DNA of 64,000 bases from Tahibacter aquaticus (GCF_004363655.1 NZ_SNZH01000012.1:1-64000), one strand, 5' to 3'. Shown: positions 18,874 through 32,877, counted from the stretch's first letter. Numbers and translations: made by a program. Notes: generated by a model from the sequence alone, not told the origin.

Positions 18874-20157
18874 TCAGCGCGCCAGCCACAGCGACAGGCC
18901 AGGCCAGTAGGTGATGATCAGGGTCGCCGCCAGCATGATGAGGAAGAACGGCACGGCCGCACGCACCAGAGTCATCACCGGCTGGCGGAAACGCGCCGAG
19001 GCGATGTAAAGGTTGATGCCCAGCGGCGGCAGGAAGATGCCGAGCTGCAGATTGGCCAGGAAGATGATGCCCAGGTGCACCGGATCGATGCCGTAGCGCA
19101 CCGCCACCGGCAATACCAGCGGCACCAGCAGGATGATGGCAGGGAACCCTTCCAGCAGCATGCCGAAGACCAGCAGGAAGATGTTCAGCGCGAGCAGGAA
19201 CAGGAACGGATTGCTTTCGGGAATGTGCGTGCGCAGGAACTGGAACAGTTTCTCCGGCACTTCCGCATCGATCAGCCAGTTGGTCAGCGCCAGCGAAAAG
19301 CCGAGGATGACGAGAATGCCGCCGACCAGCACCATCGCATGGCGGATCACCTGCGGCAATTGGGACAATTTTATTTCGCGGCGGATCAGCACAGTGACCA
19401 GCAGCACGTACAGCGCCGTCGCCGCAGCGGCTTCCGAGGCGGCCAGCTTGCCGGAATAGATGCCGATCAGGATCACGAACGGCAGCGGGATTTCCCAGGC
19501 CGCATCTTTCAGCGCAGCCCACAGTTCGCCCGCACTGGCGCGCTGTGGCCTGGCCACGTCGCGTACGTGCCAGGCGCTGTAGAGGCCGAGCATCACCACC
19601 ATGAGCAGGCAGGGCAGCACGCCGGCGCGGAACAAGGCGTCGATGCTGACCGGTGGCGTGGTCTGGAATTGCTGCGCGACGACGCCGTACAGGATCAGCG
19701 GCATCGACGGCACCAGCAGCAGTCCCAGGCTGCCCGAGGCAGTGAGCAGGCCCAGGCTGAATTTTTCGCCGTACTGTGCCTGGCGCAGCGCCGGATACAG
19801 TACGGCGCCCAGCGCGATGATGGTTACGCCCGTGGCGCCGGTGAACGCGGTAAAAAGTGTACAAGCCAGCACCGCAACGATGGCCAACCCGCCCGGCAGC
19901 CAGCCGACCAGGGCATTGGTCAGGCGCACCAGGCGCTGCGGCGTCTTGCTTTCCGCCAGGATGTAGCCAGCCAGGGTGAACAGCGGAATCGCGATCAGTG
20001 CCGGCATGTCGGAAAGGCGGTAGAACTCCACCGCCACGGCAATGCCTTCCTGCCCGGCCATGTGGAAGCCGATCAGGGCGATGGCGCCGAGGATCGCAAA
20101 CAGCGGTGCGCCCAGGGCGGCCAGAATCACCAGCACACCGATCAGCAGCCAGATCAT
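18874..20157 (-). CDS. dctM: TRAP transporter large permease (DctM type)
   Basis: 427 residues with about twelve hydrophobic segments over the whole length, the family norm. The N-terminal MIWLLIGVLVILAALGAPLF and the repeated glycine-rich membrane pattern (TAFTGATGVTIIALG, SGSLGLLLVPSMPLILYG) match DctM-type permeases. It forms the ion-driven channel of a tripartite periplasmic (TRAP) uptake system for an organic acid or similar solute. Its start overlaps the stop of the small permease gene (ATGA), so the two are translationally coupled. Last gene of the folD-tatT-dctP-dctQ-dctM unit. Confidence 0.93.
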   Translation of the reverse strand: MIWLLIGVLVILAALGAPLFAILGAIALIGFHMAGQEGIAVAVEFYRLSDMPALIAIPLFTLAGYILAESKTPQRLVRLTNALVGWLPGGLAIVAVLACTLFTAFTGATGVTIIALGAVLYPALRQAQYGEKFSLGLLTASGSLGLLLVPSMPLILYGVVAQQFQTTPPVSIDALFRAGVLPCLLMVVMLGLYSAWHVRDVARPQRASAGELWAALKDAAWEIPLPFVILIGIYSGKLAASEAAAATALYVLLVTVLIRREIKLSQLPQVIRHAMVLVGGILVILGFSLALTNWLIDAEVPEKLFQFLRTHIPESNPFLFLLALNIFLLVFGMLLEGFPAIILLVPLVLPVAVRYGIDPVHLGIIFLANLQLGIFLPPLGINLYIASARFRQPVMTLVRAAVPFFLIMLAATLIITYWPGLSLWLAR

Positions 20158-20657
20158 GCGCCGGCCTCCGGCAGCAGCTCGTGGCTTTTGGGTGGCAGTA
20201 CGGAACGGATCAGGAAGCGCAAGGCCATCAGGCCGAAGCCCAGCGGCAGGATCAGCTCCAGCATCCAGGCGGAAATGCCGAGCACGCCCTCGGTGCCGCC
20301 TTCCAGGTCCAGCTGCACCAGCGCCCAGCTATGCCAGGCCATCAGGCCGCACAGCACCGCGGCAAAGGTCAGCGCAATGAAGCGTGCGATGCGCAGCTTC
20401 ACACCGCTGACCCAGCGGCCGATGAAGTCCAGGCCGATATGCTGGTCTTCCCGCGTGGCGATGACCGCGCCGAGCATCGCACTCCACAGCACCAGTGCGC
20501 GCAGCAGCGGCTCGGCCCAGGCAAAGCCCGAGTCGAACACGTTGCGCAGCAGGATCTGCGCGCCGGCCAGCAGCACCATGAATACGACCAGCGCGGTGAG
20601 CAGCCAGTCCTCGAACCGGTGCAGCAGCGCCAGGTTGCGCTGGAACGCGGAATTCAT
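20154..20657 (-). CDS. dctQ: TRAP transporter small permease (DctQ type)
   Basis: 167 residues with four hydrophobic segments. Start ATG 20657 (MNSAFQRNLALL) is preceded by GGAG five bases upstream; longer in-frame starts have no ribosome site. The motifs EPLLRALVLWSAMLGAVIAT and EDQHIGLDFI are typical of DctQ (LLR...W..mlGa..a.r...Hi..D). It stabilises the large permease and contacts the solute-binding protein. 43 bases separate it from dctP upstream, and it overlaps dctM downstream. Confidence 0.9.
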   Translation of the reverse strand: MNSAFQRNLALLHRFEDWLLTALVVFMVLLAGAQILLRNVFDSGFAWAEPLLRALVLWSAMLGAVIATREDQHIGLDFIGRWVSGVKLRIARFIALTFAAVLCGLMAWHSWALVQLDLEGGTEGVLGISAWMLELILPLGFGLMALRFLIRSVLPPKSHELLPEAGA

Positions 20658-20700
20658 GGGCGCTCCCGGGCGGCCTGCAGTCATGGGCTGGTGTCCTGTC

Positions 20701-21696
20701 TTACTTCTTGCGCAACGCGGCAATTTCGTCGTTTAGCGCTTTGTACAGATCGCCAGAAAGTGCTTTTTCACCTTCCAGCTGCTTTGCGGAATCCACGCCT
20801 ACCTTCTGCCAGTTGGCGGTTTCCTCGGCGCTGGGCTGGTAGATGGTGATGCCCTGCTTCTTCAGCGCCTCTACCGCCTTGCCGTTGTCCTCGATGCTGA
20901 TCTGGTCCAGGCGCGCGAACGCCTTGCCCATTTCGTCCTTGAGTATGGCCTGGTCGGCCGCGCTGACCTTGTCGAAGGCCTTCTTGTCGACCACGATCAC
21001 ACCGACCACGTAGGACACCGGCAGGTCGACCACGTGCTTGATCTTGGTATGCCACTGGAACGCGATGGCGCCGGCCAGGGTATTCGCAGCGGTGTCGATC
21101 AGGCCGGTCTGCAGGCTGGTATAGACGTCGGCCAGCGGCAGCGAGATCGGCGTTACGCCGGCATTCTTGAATGCCACTTCGGCAATATGGTCGCCCTGCG
21201 GCACCCACACCTTGGACGCGGTGAGATCGTCGCGCGTCTTGATCGCACGCGTGCTCATGATGTACGCGAAACCGCCGCCGGAAAGGCCCAGCGCAACGAA
21301 GCCGCCTTTTTCGAAGCCGGCCTTGACGCGATCGTCCAGCTTGGCGCGCACGGCATCGACTTCGGCCTGGCTGCGGAACAGGAACGGCAGGCTGTACAGC
21401 TGCACGTCGCCGTTGACGTTGGAGATTTCGCCGCCGGTGAACGCGCCGCCCTGCAGCTGGCCAATCTTGATCTTGCGCTGGACGGTATTCGAATCGCCCA
21501 TCACGCCGCCGGGGTAGTACTTCAGTTCCACGCGGCCTTCGGTGCGGGTCCTGACCGCCTCGGCGCCGGCGCGCATTTCGCGCATCCAGGCGGTGCCGTC
21601 AGGCGCGGTGGTGGCGATCTTCAGCACCTCGGCCTGCGCCGCGCTGGCGGCAAGCAGGGCGAAGACACTGGTCAACAAACGCTGGCACACATTCAT
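20701..21696 (-). CDS. dctP: TRAP transporter periplasmic solute-binding protein (DctP type)
   Basis: 331 residues from ATG 21696, preceded by AGGAG at seven bases. Signal peptide RLLTSVFALLAASAAQA, then LKIATTAPDGTAWMREM, the usual DctP beginning for the subgroup found with TatT. Other family features are KYYPGGVMGDSN, the ligand-gripping Arg region, and PLADVYTSLQTGLIDTAAN, matching the P-x-x-E-x-Y-x-A-L-Q-x-G-x-I-D-G motif with variations. It binds the substrate in the periplasm and delivers it to DctQM; the substrate cannot be told from sequence. Confidence 0.92.
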   Translation of the reverse strand: MNVCQRLLTSVFALLAASAAQAEVLKIATTAPDGTAWMREMRAGAEAVRTRTEGRVELKYYPGGVMGDSNTVQRKIKIGQLQGGAFTGGEISNVNGDVQLYSLPFLFRSQAEVDAVRAKLDDRVKAGFEKGGFVALGLSGGGFAYIMSTRAIKTRDDLTASKVWVPQGDHIAEVAFKNAGVTPISLPLADVYTSLQTGLIDTAANTLAGAIAFQWHTKIKHVVDLPVSYVVGVIVVDKKAFDKVSAADQAILKDEMGKAFARLDQISIEDNGKAVEALKKQGITIYQPSAEETANWQKVGVDSAKQLEGEKALSGDLYKALNDEIAALRKK

Positions 21697-21742
21697 GCGG
21701 TAACTCCTGGCGTGCCTGGCGGGCACAGGGATCGACGTCGTT

Positions 21743-22606
21743 TCAGAAATAGTCCTTGCCGGAATCGAGCAGGGCCTTGGCCCGCTGCTGCGCCAGCACG
21801 TTCATCAGGGTGAGGCGCGGCGCTTCTGGCGGCGCAGCCAGCACTTCATTGAGCAAACGGTCGTGCAGCTCCTGGTCGAACACCAGGCGGGCGTAGTACT
21901 GCGCATACAGCGTCTTGGCCATCAGGTTGCGGCCCTGCGACTGGGCGATGGCGATCTCGAACTCGGCCTTGCCCAGCTCGGGCTTGCCGCCCAACGAAGC
22001 CGGGCGCAGCGAATGCAGCACGCCGAACACCATGTGCGGCTCGCCGCCTTCGTAGGCCGGGTCCAGCGCGATCACGCGTTCGGTCAGCAGCTGTACCTTG
22101 GGCAGGTCGGCAATGGCGCTCCAGTCGTCGCTGTCCTGCTGTATGCGTCCAGCCCAGGCCGAAGCCAGGCTGTAGAGCACGTCGATGTCCGCGATCGTCA
22201 CCTTGGCCACTTCGGCAGCGAACGGATCGAACGGCTGGTCGAGCACGGCGCAGAGACCGGCGTTGCGTGCGCAGACCGCGCGGCGGGCATAGTTGAAGGC
22301 GCGCAGGGCCAGGCGCTTGCCGCGCACGGGTTCGGTGACGAAGCCGCCGGCATAGGCGCCGTAGAGCTTGGCCGCGGACTGCAGGGTGCCGGCATTCTGC
22401 GGATCGCCTTCGATCATCGCATCGAGCAGCAGCAGGTAGGACGGCAGGCCGTCGCGCACCGTAGCCGGGTCGTCGGCGTTGAGGATGGCGGTGCGCAGAT
22501 TGTCGGAAAAGCGCTGCGTGGTCTTGTTGACCAGTCCGGCGCAACCGCCGAGCAGGCTCAGCGCGGCGCAAAAAAGCATTAAGTATATTTTTCTTGCAGT
22601 AGGCAT
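21743..22606 (-). CDS. TatT-type TPR lipoprotein associated with TRAP transporter
   Basis: 287 residues with a lipoprotein signal ending L-G-G-C (about residues 18-21). The body is helical with TPR-like spacing (ATVRDGLPSYLLLLDAMIEG, KLYGAYAGGFV, RALRAFNYARRA-type blocks), the pattern of TatT proteins. The characterised homologue, Treponema TP0956, forms a trimer that binds the TRAP solute-binding protein. Its place directly ahead of dctP (46-base gap) supports this. Start ATG 22606 lies 11 bases after the folD stop, with no strong ribosome site, so it probably relies on translational coupling; an internal ATG near 22579 would still keep the lipobox. Confidence 0.82.
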   Translation of the reverse strand: MPTARKIYLMLFCAALSLLGGCAGLVNKTTQRFSDNLRTAILNADDPATVRDGLPSYLLLLDAMIEGDPQNAGTLQSAAKLYGAYAGGFVTEPVRGKRLALRAFNYARRAVCARNAGLCAVLDQPFDPFAAEVAKVTIADIDVLYSLASAWAGRIQQDSDDWSAIADLPKVQLLTERVIALDPAYEGGEPHMVFGVLHSLRPASLGGKPELGKAEFEIAIAQSQGRNLMAKTLYAQYYARLVFDQELHDRLLNEVLAAPPEAPRLTLMNVLAQQRAKALLDSGKDYF

Positions 22607-22617
22607 GACGTTATCGA

Positions 22618-23472
22618 TCAGTCGAAAAAGGTTTCGGCCGCTTCCAGGGTGTTCTCGATCAGGGTCGCCACGGTCATGCGCCCCACTCCGCCCGGCACCG
22701 GCGTGATCCACGAGGCCCGGGCCGCGGCAGCGTCGAATTCCACGTCGCCGACCAGACTGCCGTCATCGAGGCGGTTGATGCCGATATCAATGACGATGGC
22801 GCCGGGCTTGATCCATTCGCCCTTGACCAGGCCGGGACGGCCTACTGCCACGACCAGAATATCGGCCTGGGCAACGAAGCCTGGCAGGTCGCGGGTGAAT
22901 TTATGGCATGAAGTCGTCGTACAGCCCGCCAGCAGCAGTTCCAGCGCCATCGGCCGGCCGACATGGTTGGATACGCCGACGATGACGGCATGCTGGCCGC
23001 GCACAGGGCGGTCGGTATGCGCCAGCAAGGTCATCACGCCCTTGGGCGTGCACGGGCGCAGGCCGCGCTGGCGCAGCACCAGCGAGCCGACGTTGGCGGC
23101 GTGGAAGCCGTCGACGTCCTTGCGCGGATCGATGCGGTTGATCAGCGCCGTCGCATCGATATGCGGCGGCAGCGGCAGTTGCACCAGGATGCCGTGGACA
23201 CGGGCATCGCTGTTGAGGCGATCGATCAGGGCGTAGAGATCGGCCTCGGGGGTTTCGGCGGGAAGGTCGTAGTCGAACGAACGGAAGGCGACTTCCTTGC
23301 AGGCCTTGCGCTTGTTCTTCACATACACCGCGGAAGCCGGATCGGCGCCGACCAGCACCACGGCCAGGCCGGGCTGCGACTTGCCGGCGGCGACGCGGAC
23401 ACTGACGCGCCCCTTGATGCGCTCCAGCAATTCATCGGCGATGCGTTTGCCGTCCAGTATGCGGGCGGTCAT
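22618..23472 (-). CDS. folD: Methylenetetrahydrofolate dehydrogenase/cyclohydrolase
   Basis: 284 residues, full FolD length. Interconverts methylene-, methenyl- and 10-formyl-tetrahydrofolate with NADP+, supplying one-carbon units for purine and formyl-Met synthesis. Visible signatures: [12 protein letters not shown] with the catalytic Lys, [10 protein letters not shown], the DVDGFH motif, and the C-terminal [18 protein letters not shown]. Start ATG 23472 gives MTARILDGK, the common beginning. It is the first gene of the unit leading into the TRAP genes, but shares no known pathway with them. Confidence 0.96.
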   Translation of the reverse strand: MTARILDGKRIADELLERIKGRVSVRVAAGKSQPGLAVVLVGADPASAVYVKNKRKACKEVAFRSFDYDLPAETPEADLYALIDRLNSDARVHGILVQLPLPPHIDATALINRIDPRKDVDGFHAANVGSLVLRQRGLRPCTPKGVMTLLAHTDRPVRGQHAVIVGVSNHVGRPMALELLLAGCTTTSCHKFTRDLPGFVAQADILVVAVGRPGLVKGEWIKPGAIVIDIGINRLDDGSLVGDVEFDAAAARASWITPVPGGVGRMTVATLIENTLEAAETFFD

Positions 23473-23652
23473 GTGTAGGCAGGTCCAGGGCCGGAGCACA
23501 GCCGGCAATGCAGGGGCGTCGAGCGCGACGCAACGTCGTCCATTGATGGGCCTTGCCCGGACGGCGCGCATTATCCATGTCCGGTGCAGCGGGCTCAAAC
23601 CGGCGTGCGGCCGCGGTCAGCTACCATGCAGTTTTCGCGCAAGGAAACCACC

Positions 23653-23952
23653 ATGCAAACACCGAGCACGACCGAACTCGAAGCGGCCGCGTTCCGCCGC
23701 CTTGTGGCGCATCTGCAGGCACGCCACGACGTGCAGAACATCGACCTGATGATCCTGGCCGGCTTCTGCCGCAACTGCCTGGGCGACTGGTATCGCGAAG
23801 CGGCCGCCGAACGCGGCCTGGAACTGGGCAAGGACGAGGCGCGCGAACGCGTCTACGGCATGCCGCTGGCGCAGTGGAAGCAGCAGTATCAGAAGGACGC
23901 CACGCCGGAGCAGCTGGCCGCCTTTGCGCAGGCGCAGCAGCAGCATGGCTGA
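23653..23952 (+). CDS. DUF1244 family small protein
   Basis: 99 residues starting at ATG 23653, seven bases after AAGGA. The family core is the FCRNCLGDWYREAAAERG stretch (about 37-54), with two conserved Cys, and the KDEARERVYGMPLAQWK block after it, which matches the widespread DUF1244 proteins of Proteobacteria. Function is not established. Monocistronic between folD (divergent) and serS (convergent). Confidence 0.88.
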   Translation: MQTPSTTELEAAAFRRLVAHLQARHDVQNIDLMILAGFCRNCLGDWYREAAAERGLELGKDEARERVYGMPLAQWKQQYQKDATPEQLAAFAQAQQQHG

Positions 23953-23990
23953 AACGGCGGCGGCGAAAGCGCGCAATCTGCGAGCGACAG

Positions 23991-24018
23991 CGGGCGGGCA
24001 TCGCCGATGCACCGCCCG
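23991..24018. terminator. Strong hairpin between converging DUF1244 and serS genes
   Basis: CGGGCGG (23991-23997) and GCATC (23998-24002) pair with GATGC (24006-24010) and CCGCCCG (24012-24018), leaving one bulged A. There is a long GC stem without a T-run on either side. Position between two gene ends suggests termination or mRNA end protection. Confidence 0.5.
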
Positions 24019-24033
24019 GCCACTACGCCAGAT

Positions 24034-26542
<2,509 letters not shown>

Positions 26543-26546
<4 letters not shown>

Positions 26547-27910
26547 TCGTCGGGTTCCTCACGCGGCGGCCGCGCCGCCAGGGCTGCGGCGCGGGCGGCG
26601 CGCAGTTCGGCAAGTTTCTGCGCGATCTTGGCTTCCAGGCCGCGTTCGGTCGGCTGGTAGAAGATGCGCCCGAGCAGCGCGTCGGGCAGGCATTGCTGGT
26701 CCAGCGCAATGCCGCCGGCAAGATCGTGGTCGTACTGGTAGCCCTTGCCATAGCCGAGGTTCTTCATCAGCCGGGTCGGCGCATTGCGTATCGCCATCGG
26801 TACGTCCAGCGTGCCGCTGGCCCGCACTTCGGCCCTGACCGCGCCGAACGCCGTATAGACCGCGTTGCTCTTGGCCGCCACGGCCATGTAGACGACCAGT
26901 TGCGCCAGGGCCAGATCGCCTTCGGGACTGCCCAGGCGGTCGTAGGTTTCCCAGGCCTCGATGGCCATGCCGATGGCGCGCGTATCGGCCAGGCCTACGT
27001 CTTCCACCGCCATGCGGGTCAGCCGGCGCGCCAGATATGCCGGATCGCAGCCGCCGTCGAGCATGCGCGTGAACCAGTACAGCGCGGCGTCCGGATCGGA
27101 CGAACGCACCGATTTGTGCAGGGCCGAAATCTGGTCGTAGAACTGCTCGCCGCCCTTGTCGAAGCGGCGCGTGCGGTCGGCCAGCACCTGGGTCAGCGTG
27201 GTGTCGTCGATGGCGCCGCCATCGGCCAGTTCGGCGGCGATTTCCAGCAACGTGAGGGCGCGCCGCACATCGCCGTCGGCGGCCTGGGCGATCAGGCCCA
27301 GCGACTCGCTGCTGATCTGCAGTCCCTGCCCGCCCAGACCGTGCTCTTCGTCATCCAGTGCGCGGCGCAGCGCAGCTTCGATGTCGCTTGCTGCAACGGC
27401 TTCCAGCACATGTACGCGGCAGCGCGACAGCAGCGCCGAATTCAGTTCGAACGACGGATTTTCCGTGGTCGCGCCAACGAAGATGATCACGCCTTTTTCG
27501 ATATGCGGCAGGAAGGCATCCTGCTGCGCCTTGTTGAAGCGGTGCACTTCGTCGACGAACAGCACAGTGCGCACGCCGCGGGCGAAATTCGCCGCGGCCT
27601 CGTCCAGCGCCACGCGCACATCGGGCAGGCCCGACAGTACCGCCGAGATGGCGCGGAATTCGGCCTGCGCATAGCGCGCCAGCAGTAGCGCCAGGGTGGT
27701 CTTGCCGCAGCCCGGCGGCCCCCACAGGATCATCGAATGCACATGGCCGGATTCGACCGCCCGGCGTAGCGGCTTGCCGGCGGAAAGCAGGCGCGACTGG
27801 CCGACGATGTCGTCGAGCGCACGCGGACGCATGCGCTCGGCCAGTGGTTTCAGGCCCTCGGGTTCGGCGAACAGGCCGGGGCTGGGAAGAGTGGGTTTGC
27901 GACGTGACAT
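26543..27910 (-). CDS. rarA: Replication-associated recombination protein A (AAA+ ATPase)
   Basis: 455 residues. Acts at stalled replication forks. AAA+ module: DDIVGQSRLLSAGKPLRRAV opening, Walker A GPPGCGKTTLALLLAR (about 45-60), Walker B VLFVDEVHRF, sensor motif GATTENPSFELN. The C-terminal tetramerisation/MgsA_C part ends with YKPTERGLEAKI-like text (FYQPTERGLEAKIAQKL). Divergent from the gene at 28103, with the MFS gene overlapping its end. No strong ribosome site precedes ATG 27910, but the start agrees with family alignment. Confidence 0.95.
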
Positions 27911-28102
27911 GGGGGCGAAGAGTAGCGCGTCGCCGCACTGCGGTGGGCGGCACCTGATCTATAAATTTTCATTTGTAAACACCAACTTACCCTGCCGGGC
28001 CCCAGGGCCTGGGCCCCGAGACCGAGGCGGCGCCCGGTCCATGCGCCCAGGCATGGCGATCTGCTAACGTGCGCCGATTGTCGTTGCCCGAGCCGTCGTT
28101 CG

Positions 28103-28717
28103 ATGAAATCCCGCCGTTGGCCGTACCTGGCCCTGTTTGCCGTCACTGCCCTGCTGGCCGCCCTGCCGCAGCTGGCCACCGCCGCCGTAATCTGCCATGC
28201 CGGCGCCAACCTGAGCGTGCCCGAGAGCAGCGAAGGGCTATACATCAATTTCGCCACCGGCGTCTCCGGGCCTACCGCCGGCAGCACCCCAGGCTACGAT
28301 TTCGACCCGTATGCCGCCGTCAATACCACGCCCAGCGGACAGCTGCGTTTCTACTGGAACGATATGTCCAGCGGCAATGGCGGCGTGGTCAGCTCCGGCG
28401 ACGTCTATGCGGTGCTCGGGCCTGGTGACAGCATCAGTGCCAGCTCCTTGTTCAGCCGCGCCGCCTTCGCAGGCAATACCGATATCTGGCGAGCCGGACT
28501 GACCGCCGCCTACCTCGGCTACCGTTTCAAGAACGAGACCACCAATGCGATCAACTACGGCTGGGTGCGGCTGACCACCTCGCCGCCGATGGGGTTCCCG
28601 CTGACTGTGATCGACTGGTGCTACGACGACACAGGCGCAGCCATCACGATTGCGCCGGCCTTGCCCGATACGATTTTCATCGACGAATTCGAGAGCCCTC
28701 CCCTCGCCGCTCAGTGA
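28103..28717 (+). CDS. Secreted protein of unknown function with an IF-IDEFE tail
   Basis: 204 residues. A signal peptide (YLALFAVTALLAALPQLATAA) is followed by ICHAGANLSVPESSEGLYIN, then Gly/Ser/Thr-rich beta-type sequence including GDVYAVLGPGDSIS and YLGYRFKNETTNAINYGWVRL. I cannot name the family; the Y-G-W-V-R-L text occurs in several secreted beta-sandwich proteins. The C-terminus reads L-P-D-T-I-F-I-D-E-F-E-S followed by a few residues. This resembles V-D-Q-I-F-R-N-G-F-E-P at the end of the protease at 60068 and may be a shared secretion or anchoring tag (inference). It is divergent from rarA. Confidence 0.7.
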   Translation: MKSRRWPYLALFAVTALLAALPQLATAAVICHAGANLSVPESSEGLYINFATGVSGPTAGSTPGYDFDPYAAVNTTPSGQLRFYWNDMSSGNGGVVSSGDVYAVLGPGDSISASSLFSRAAFAGNTDIWRAGLTAAYLGYRFKNETTNAINYGWVRLTTSPPMGFPLTVIDWCYDDTGAAITIAPALPDTIFIDEFESPPLAAQ

Positions 28718-28759
28718 GCGATGCGAAGCATGGCATCGCCCTCGTCCAGACTTCGCGGT

Positions 28760-28844
28760 GCAATTCGCGGTGCTCATCGCACCCTACGAAAGCGCAGCGC
28801 CGCGAAACGTGCACGCGTAGGGTGCGATGAGCGCAGCGAATTGC
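28760..28844. repeat. 29-bp inverted repeat, REP-like intergenic element
   Basis: The arms 28760-28788 and 28816-28844 match as reverse complements at 27 of 29 positions (core CGTAGGGTGCGATGAGC on the right arm), with a 27-base GC-rich spacer. It lies between the converging secreted-protein gene and the DUF1275 gene. The GTAGGGTGCGATGAGC core resembles dispersed intergenic repeats seen in many proteobacterial genomes, so more copies are expected elsewhere; it can also form a very stable hairpin. Confidence 0.7.
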
Positions 28845-28881
28845 GCCGCCCCCGGCTAGCCGCTAGCTCGCCGATACGGCG

Positions 28882-29544
28882 TTATTTCAAGCGGCGCTGC
28901 TGATAGACCGCGTAGGCCAGCCCGCTGGCGCCGGTGAGCAAGGCCGGCACCAGCAGCAGGTTTTCACCCAGATACGGAAAACCGCCACCTCCCGCCACCG
29001 CGCCGGCCAGGTAGCCCAGGCAGATCAGCAGATACAGATTGCGCCGCCGCGCATCCGTCGCGAGTCCGCGCAGGCGCTGGCCCAGCATGATGCCCAGGTC
29101 GGTCACGATGCCCGACAGATGGGTGGTGCGCAGCACGTGGCCGCTATAGGTGCTGGCCATCGCGTTCTGCAGACCGCAGGCAGCACTGGCCAGGCAGATG
29201 CCGGCGGTGCTGTGCTGGCGCAGCAGCGGAATCGACAGCAGCAGCAACAACGATTCCAGCATCAGGGCCACGCCGTAGCGGCGGCCCAGGCGCAAGGTGC
29301 TGTCGCGCAGCAAGGCGCCGCTGGCAGTGGCGCCGACGAAGAAACTGGTGAGAAACAGCAGCAACTCGATGGCAACGGCAGACTCGCGCCCGGCCAGGGC
29401 GACGCCGAGCAAGGTCGTGGTGCCAGTCAGGTGGGTGATGGCCTGGTGGCCGAAGGCGAGAAAACCGACGGCGTTGACCATGCCCGCGACCAGGGCCAGG
29501 GCGAAAGCGCCCAGGCCGACCCAGCGCGGCAGCGACGCGATCAT
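28882..29544 (-). CDS. DUF1275 (YoaK-type) membrane protein
   Basis: 220 residues with about six hydrophobic segments. The family text is GMVNAVGFLAFGHQAITHLTG near the start, the FFVGATASGAL helix, and GLQNAMASTYSGHVLRTTHLSG in the middle, all matching DUF1275/YoaK integral membrane proteins of unknown function. Its ATG overlaps the lolA stop by one base (TGATG), implying coupling to lolA. The function is not established, so no role in lipoprotein sorting should be assumed. Confidence 0.88.
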   Translation of the reverse strand: MIASLPRWVGLGAFALALVAGMVNAVGFLAFGHQAITHLTGTTTLLGVALAGRESAVAIELLLFLTSFFVGATASGALLRDSTLRLGRRYGVALMLESLLLLLSIPLLRQHSTAGICLASAACGLQNAMASTYSGHVLRTTHLSGIVTDLGIMLGQRLRGLATDARRRNLYLLICLGYLAGAVAGGGGFPYLGENLLLVPALLTGASGLAYAVYQQRRLK

Positions 29545-30239
29545 CAGTCCTTGACGGGATGTACTTCGGCTGCCGGCTTCACCTCGCCGATCACGTCAAC
29601 GCCGGCGGGCGGCTTGAAGCTGAACTGCTCGGCGGCGAGCCTGGGATTGCGCTGCCAGTTCGAAAAGCGCGTCTCGGTGCGATTGCCCAAGGTGTCCTTG
29701 AATTGCATGCGGCTGAGCACGACGGCACCGTTGCACGCACCGGCGGCCGCGTCGGCGCAGGCCAGGCCGAGATCGGCGTACTCGAACTGCGGCTCTTTCG
29801 CCTTGGATTTCAGGCGCAGCCAGAGCAGGCCTTCGCGTTCGCCCTGCTCGCTGGCGGAGAAATCGCGATCGAGCAGGCCGGCATCGGTCAGCAAGGTCAG
29901 TGGGCTATGCGCCTCTTCCAGGCTTTGATTGCGCACGGTGACCTGTTCCAGGTCCGGATCGTAGATCCACACGTGCATGCCGTCGGCGACGATCAGCTGC
30001 TGGTACGGCTTGGTCACGTCCCAGCGGAACTGCTTGGGCGCCTGTACCGCGAGCGTGCCGCTGGATTTCTTGCCCGGCTGGTCGTTCGGGTCGAATACGC
30101 TTTGCTCGAAATCAGCCGAGACGGTCTGCAGTCCCTTGGCGAAGGCATCCAGGCGCGCGCGCGCGGTTTCGGCGGAGGCCGTGCTCGCGGCGGCGCAGAG
30201 CAGGCAGAGTGCAAGCAGTCGGTTCGGCATGGTGATCAT
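29544..30239 (-). CDS. lolA: Outer-membrane lipoprotein carrier protein
   Basis: 231 residues. LolA receives lipoproteins from LolCDE and ferries them across the periplasm to LolB. Signal peptide RLLALCLLCAAASTASA, then the family opening ARARLDAFAKGLQTVSADFEQ, with the conserved KQFRWDVTKPYQQLIVADG and VWIYDPDLEQVTVR. It is slightly longer than E. coli LolA, with a Cys-containing insert (DLGLACADAAAGACNG). Two ATGs (30239 and 30230) are possible; neither has a good ribosome site. Lies between ftsK (180-base gap) and DUF1275 (overlap). Confidence 0.93.
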   Translation of the reverse strand: MITMPNRLLALCLLCAAASTASAETARARLDAFAKGLQTVSADFEQSVFDPNDQPGKKSSGTLAVQAPKQFRWDVTKPYQQLIVADGMHVWIYDPDLEQVTVRNQSLEEAHSPLTLLTDAGLLDRDFSASEQGEREGLLWLRLKSKAKEPQFEYADLGLACADAAAGACNGAVVLSRMQFKDTLGNRTETRFSNWQRNPRLAAEQFSFKPPAGVDVIGEVKPAAEVHPVKD

Positions 30240-30419
30240 TCGCTGTTAATGGAGGTCGCGCCCTGGACCGGCAGCCGGCGCCCAGGTTCCGCTGCCGCCG
30301 CACCGGCGTTCAGCCTGGCAGCGGCGATGTGATCTGCGCCGGTGTGCGAGGGACGGCGGGCGTGATTCACTGGCGCTTCGTCCCTGGTTGAAATGCATCG
30401 AAGTCGTTCAATTGCCGGC

Positions 30420-32720
<2,301 letters not shown>

Positions 32721-32818
32721 GGCTTTGGGAGGGCGTGACACCGCTGGACTATACCTCAAGAAATTGCCGCAAGGCGTTGTTCACGCAACAATTGTACGCA
32801 CCGAAAACGCGCATGCCG

Positions 32819-32849
32819 GAAAAATGAATCCCCGCCGTAGCGGGGATTC
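32819..32849 (-). terminator. Rho-independent terminator of ald
   Basis: On the minus strand GAATCCCCGC, a TACG loop and GCGGGGATTC (32826-32849) are followed by ATTTTTCC. A perfect ten-pair stem plus T-run stands 29 bases after the ald stop and before ftsK. Confidence 0.8.
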
Positions 32850-32877
32850 GAAGGATACGCGAACTGGATGGCCAGGC

